This document shows positions 63,401 through 64,000 of a DNA stretch of 64,000 bases, one piece after another; position 1 is the first letter of the stretch; each line of letters opens with the position of its first letter. The DNA is from Gordius sp. MW1 (taxonomy: Eukaryota; Nematomorpha; Gordioida; Gordea; Gordiidae): NCBI GenBank assembly GCA_964036665.1, contig OZ038526.1, positions 14,632,001 through 14,696,000 of the forward strand, written 5' to 3'. The notes under the pieces are model-generated. The model was not told the DNA's origin. It searched no databases and saw only the letters and a list, made by a program, of their open reading frames with translations. A program made the position numbers and the translations under genes.

Positions 63401-64000
63401 GTATCGCAACGTGAGTGCTTAATTTTTGAAAACTGCTCTAAGCGATCATGATTTCAAAGTAATAGTTTTTAGATTCTGATAAATTTTTACTTGGGATCAT
63501 ATAAACCACGTCTGAAAACGACAACTTTCATCGGATGAATACGGTTCAAAGAAAAATATGTGAAAAATTTTGAGGTAAAAATATTTATTTTTTTCGATTC
63601 TATGTGAAAGAGCATAAAAAAATATATAAAAGTAAGCCATTTTGAGAATCCTATTATCCTCGATTGACTTCCGAAAAGAGGTTTTAAGCTGCGAGAACTA
63701 TCATTTTGACAAAAGACAACGTTTTATTGTTGCGATTAGTTTGTTGTATCGCAACGTGAGTGCTTAATTTTTGAAAACTGCTCCATGCGATCATGATTTC
63801 AAAGTAATAGTTTTTAGATTCTGATAAATTTTACTTGGGATCATAGAAATCACGTCTTAAAACGACAACTTTCATCGGATGAATACGGTTCAAAGAAAAA
63901 TATGTGAAAAATTTTGAGGTAAAAATATTTATTTTTTTCGATTCTATGTGAAAGAGCATAAAAAAATATATAAAAGTAAGCCATTTTGAGAATCCTATTA
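60401..64000 (+). repeat. Dimer and trimer-patterned monomers to the window edge
   Basis: Near 60.7-61.7 kb units alternate between CATTCTGAC/CAACCTTTT/GGGCTCAT and GGGATTATAG/CTTAAAACG. GGGATCATATAAACC at 62461 and 63495 and AGAAATCACGTC at 62813 and 63847 are 1,034 bp apart, which is a trimer (1,035 minus 1). A short unit is at 62298. The last monomer start is at 63975; the array continues beyond the window. Confidence 0.82.

Larger units (their letters stand above)
1007..64000 (+). repeat. Satellite DNA array, 345-bp monomer, about 63 kb and continuing
   Basis: AGTAAGCC recurs at 1011, 1356, 1701, 2040, 2386, 2731 and onward to the window end, with a basic period of 345 bp and indel variants (339, 346). 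All units are in one orientation, and I saw no inserted transposon, gene or unrelated sequence. Composition of the first unit is about 31% G+C. With 31 shortened units the length fits about 166 full units plus 31 units of 179 bp. The organisation (single orientation, homogenised units, higher-order repeats) is that of a centromeric or pericentromeric satellite; the chromosomal position is inference. The array is not complete on the right. Confidence 0.97.

Noticed and set aside
1007..64000. CRISPR array, as regular direct repeats
   Set aside because: The repeats are 345 or 179 bp with no unique spacers between short repeats, and the unit structure is that of eukaryotic satellite DNA.
1007..64000. 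Tandem rRNA or 5S gene cluster
   Set aside because: The unit is about 69% A+T with no conserved rRNA core or 5S internal promoter sequence that I recognise.
1007..64000. Naming the satellite family or host species from the 345-bp length
   Set aside because: Monomers of about 340-350 bp occur in many unrelated plants and animals, and I do not recognise the sequence. A database search with the monomer would decide.

Overview
This window is almost entirely non-coding tandem-repeat DNA from a eukaryotic chromosome. About 1 kb of a different, repeat-rich sequence (1-1006) is followed by one uninterrupted satellite array (1007-64000) that runs off the right edge. I find no protein-coding, rRNA or tRNA gene that I would defend. 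The best guess is centromeric or pericentromeric heterochromatin of a plant or animal. The sequence alone does not let me name the species or the satellite family.

The satellite monomer is 345 bp, about 69% A+T, always in the same orientation. I place its start at the conserved AGTAAGCC. The monomer looks like an ancient dimer: its two halves share matching blocks exactly 172 bp apart. A second, 179-bp form (monomer positions 47-225) is found at 31 places, always with the same junction CCACG|AGAGG. The length budget fits about 166 full units plus 31 short ones. Each monomer carries four small dyad symmetries, a run of A/T tracts and a TATATAAAA stretch.

On top of the monomer lies a layered higher-order structure, which I traced from shared rare variants and exact offsets. 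There are dimers (684, 689, 690 bp), trimers (1,029, 1,032, 1,034 bp), composites with a short unit (841, 861, 1,551 bp) and larger block duplications. The blocks are: 2,257/2,438 bp near 2.3-7.0 kb; 3,796 bp between 10.0 and 13.8 kb; 4,677 bp between 23 and 28 kb with a third copy 36,040 bp away near 59 kb; 9,351 bp between 21.8 and 31.1 kb; and a block of about 7 kb at 41.8-48.6 kb repeated at 49.5-57.4 kb. Where copies differ in length, the difference is a whole number of monomers (179, 869 or 1,030 bp), as expected for in-register unequal exchange.

The left flank is a mosaic of short repeats: a roughly 85-bp motif in four copies, two of them in a 127-bp tandem; a 100-120-bp duplicated segment; a 19-bp minisatellite; and a 10-bp repeat. 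The satellite starts abruptly with a full-length, undegraded monomer.

All offsets were read by hand from diagnostic variants. Block edges marked approximate are good to a few tens of bases at best.
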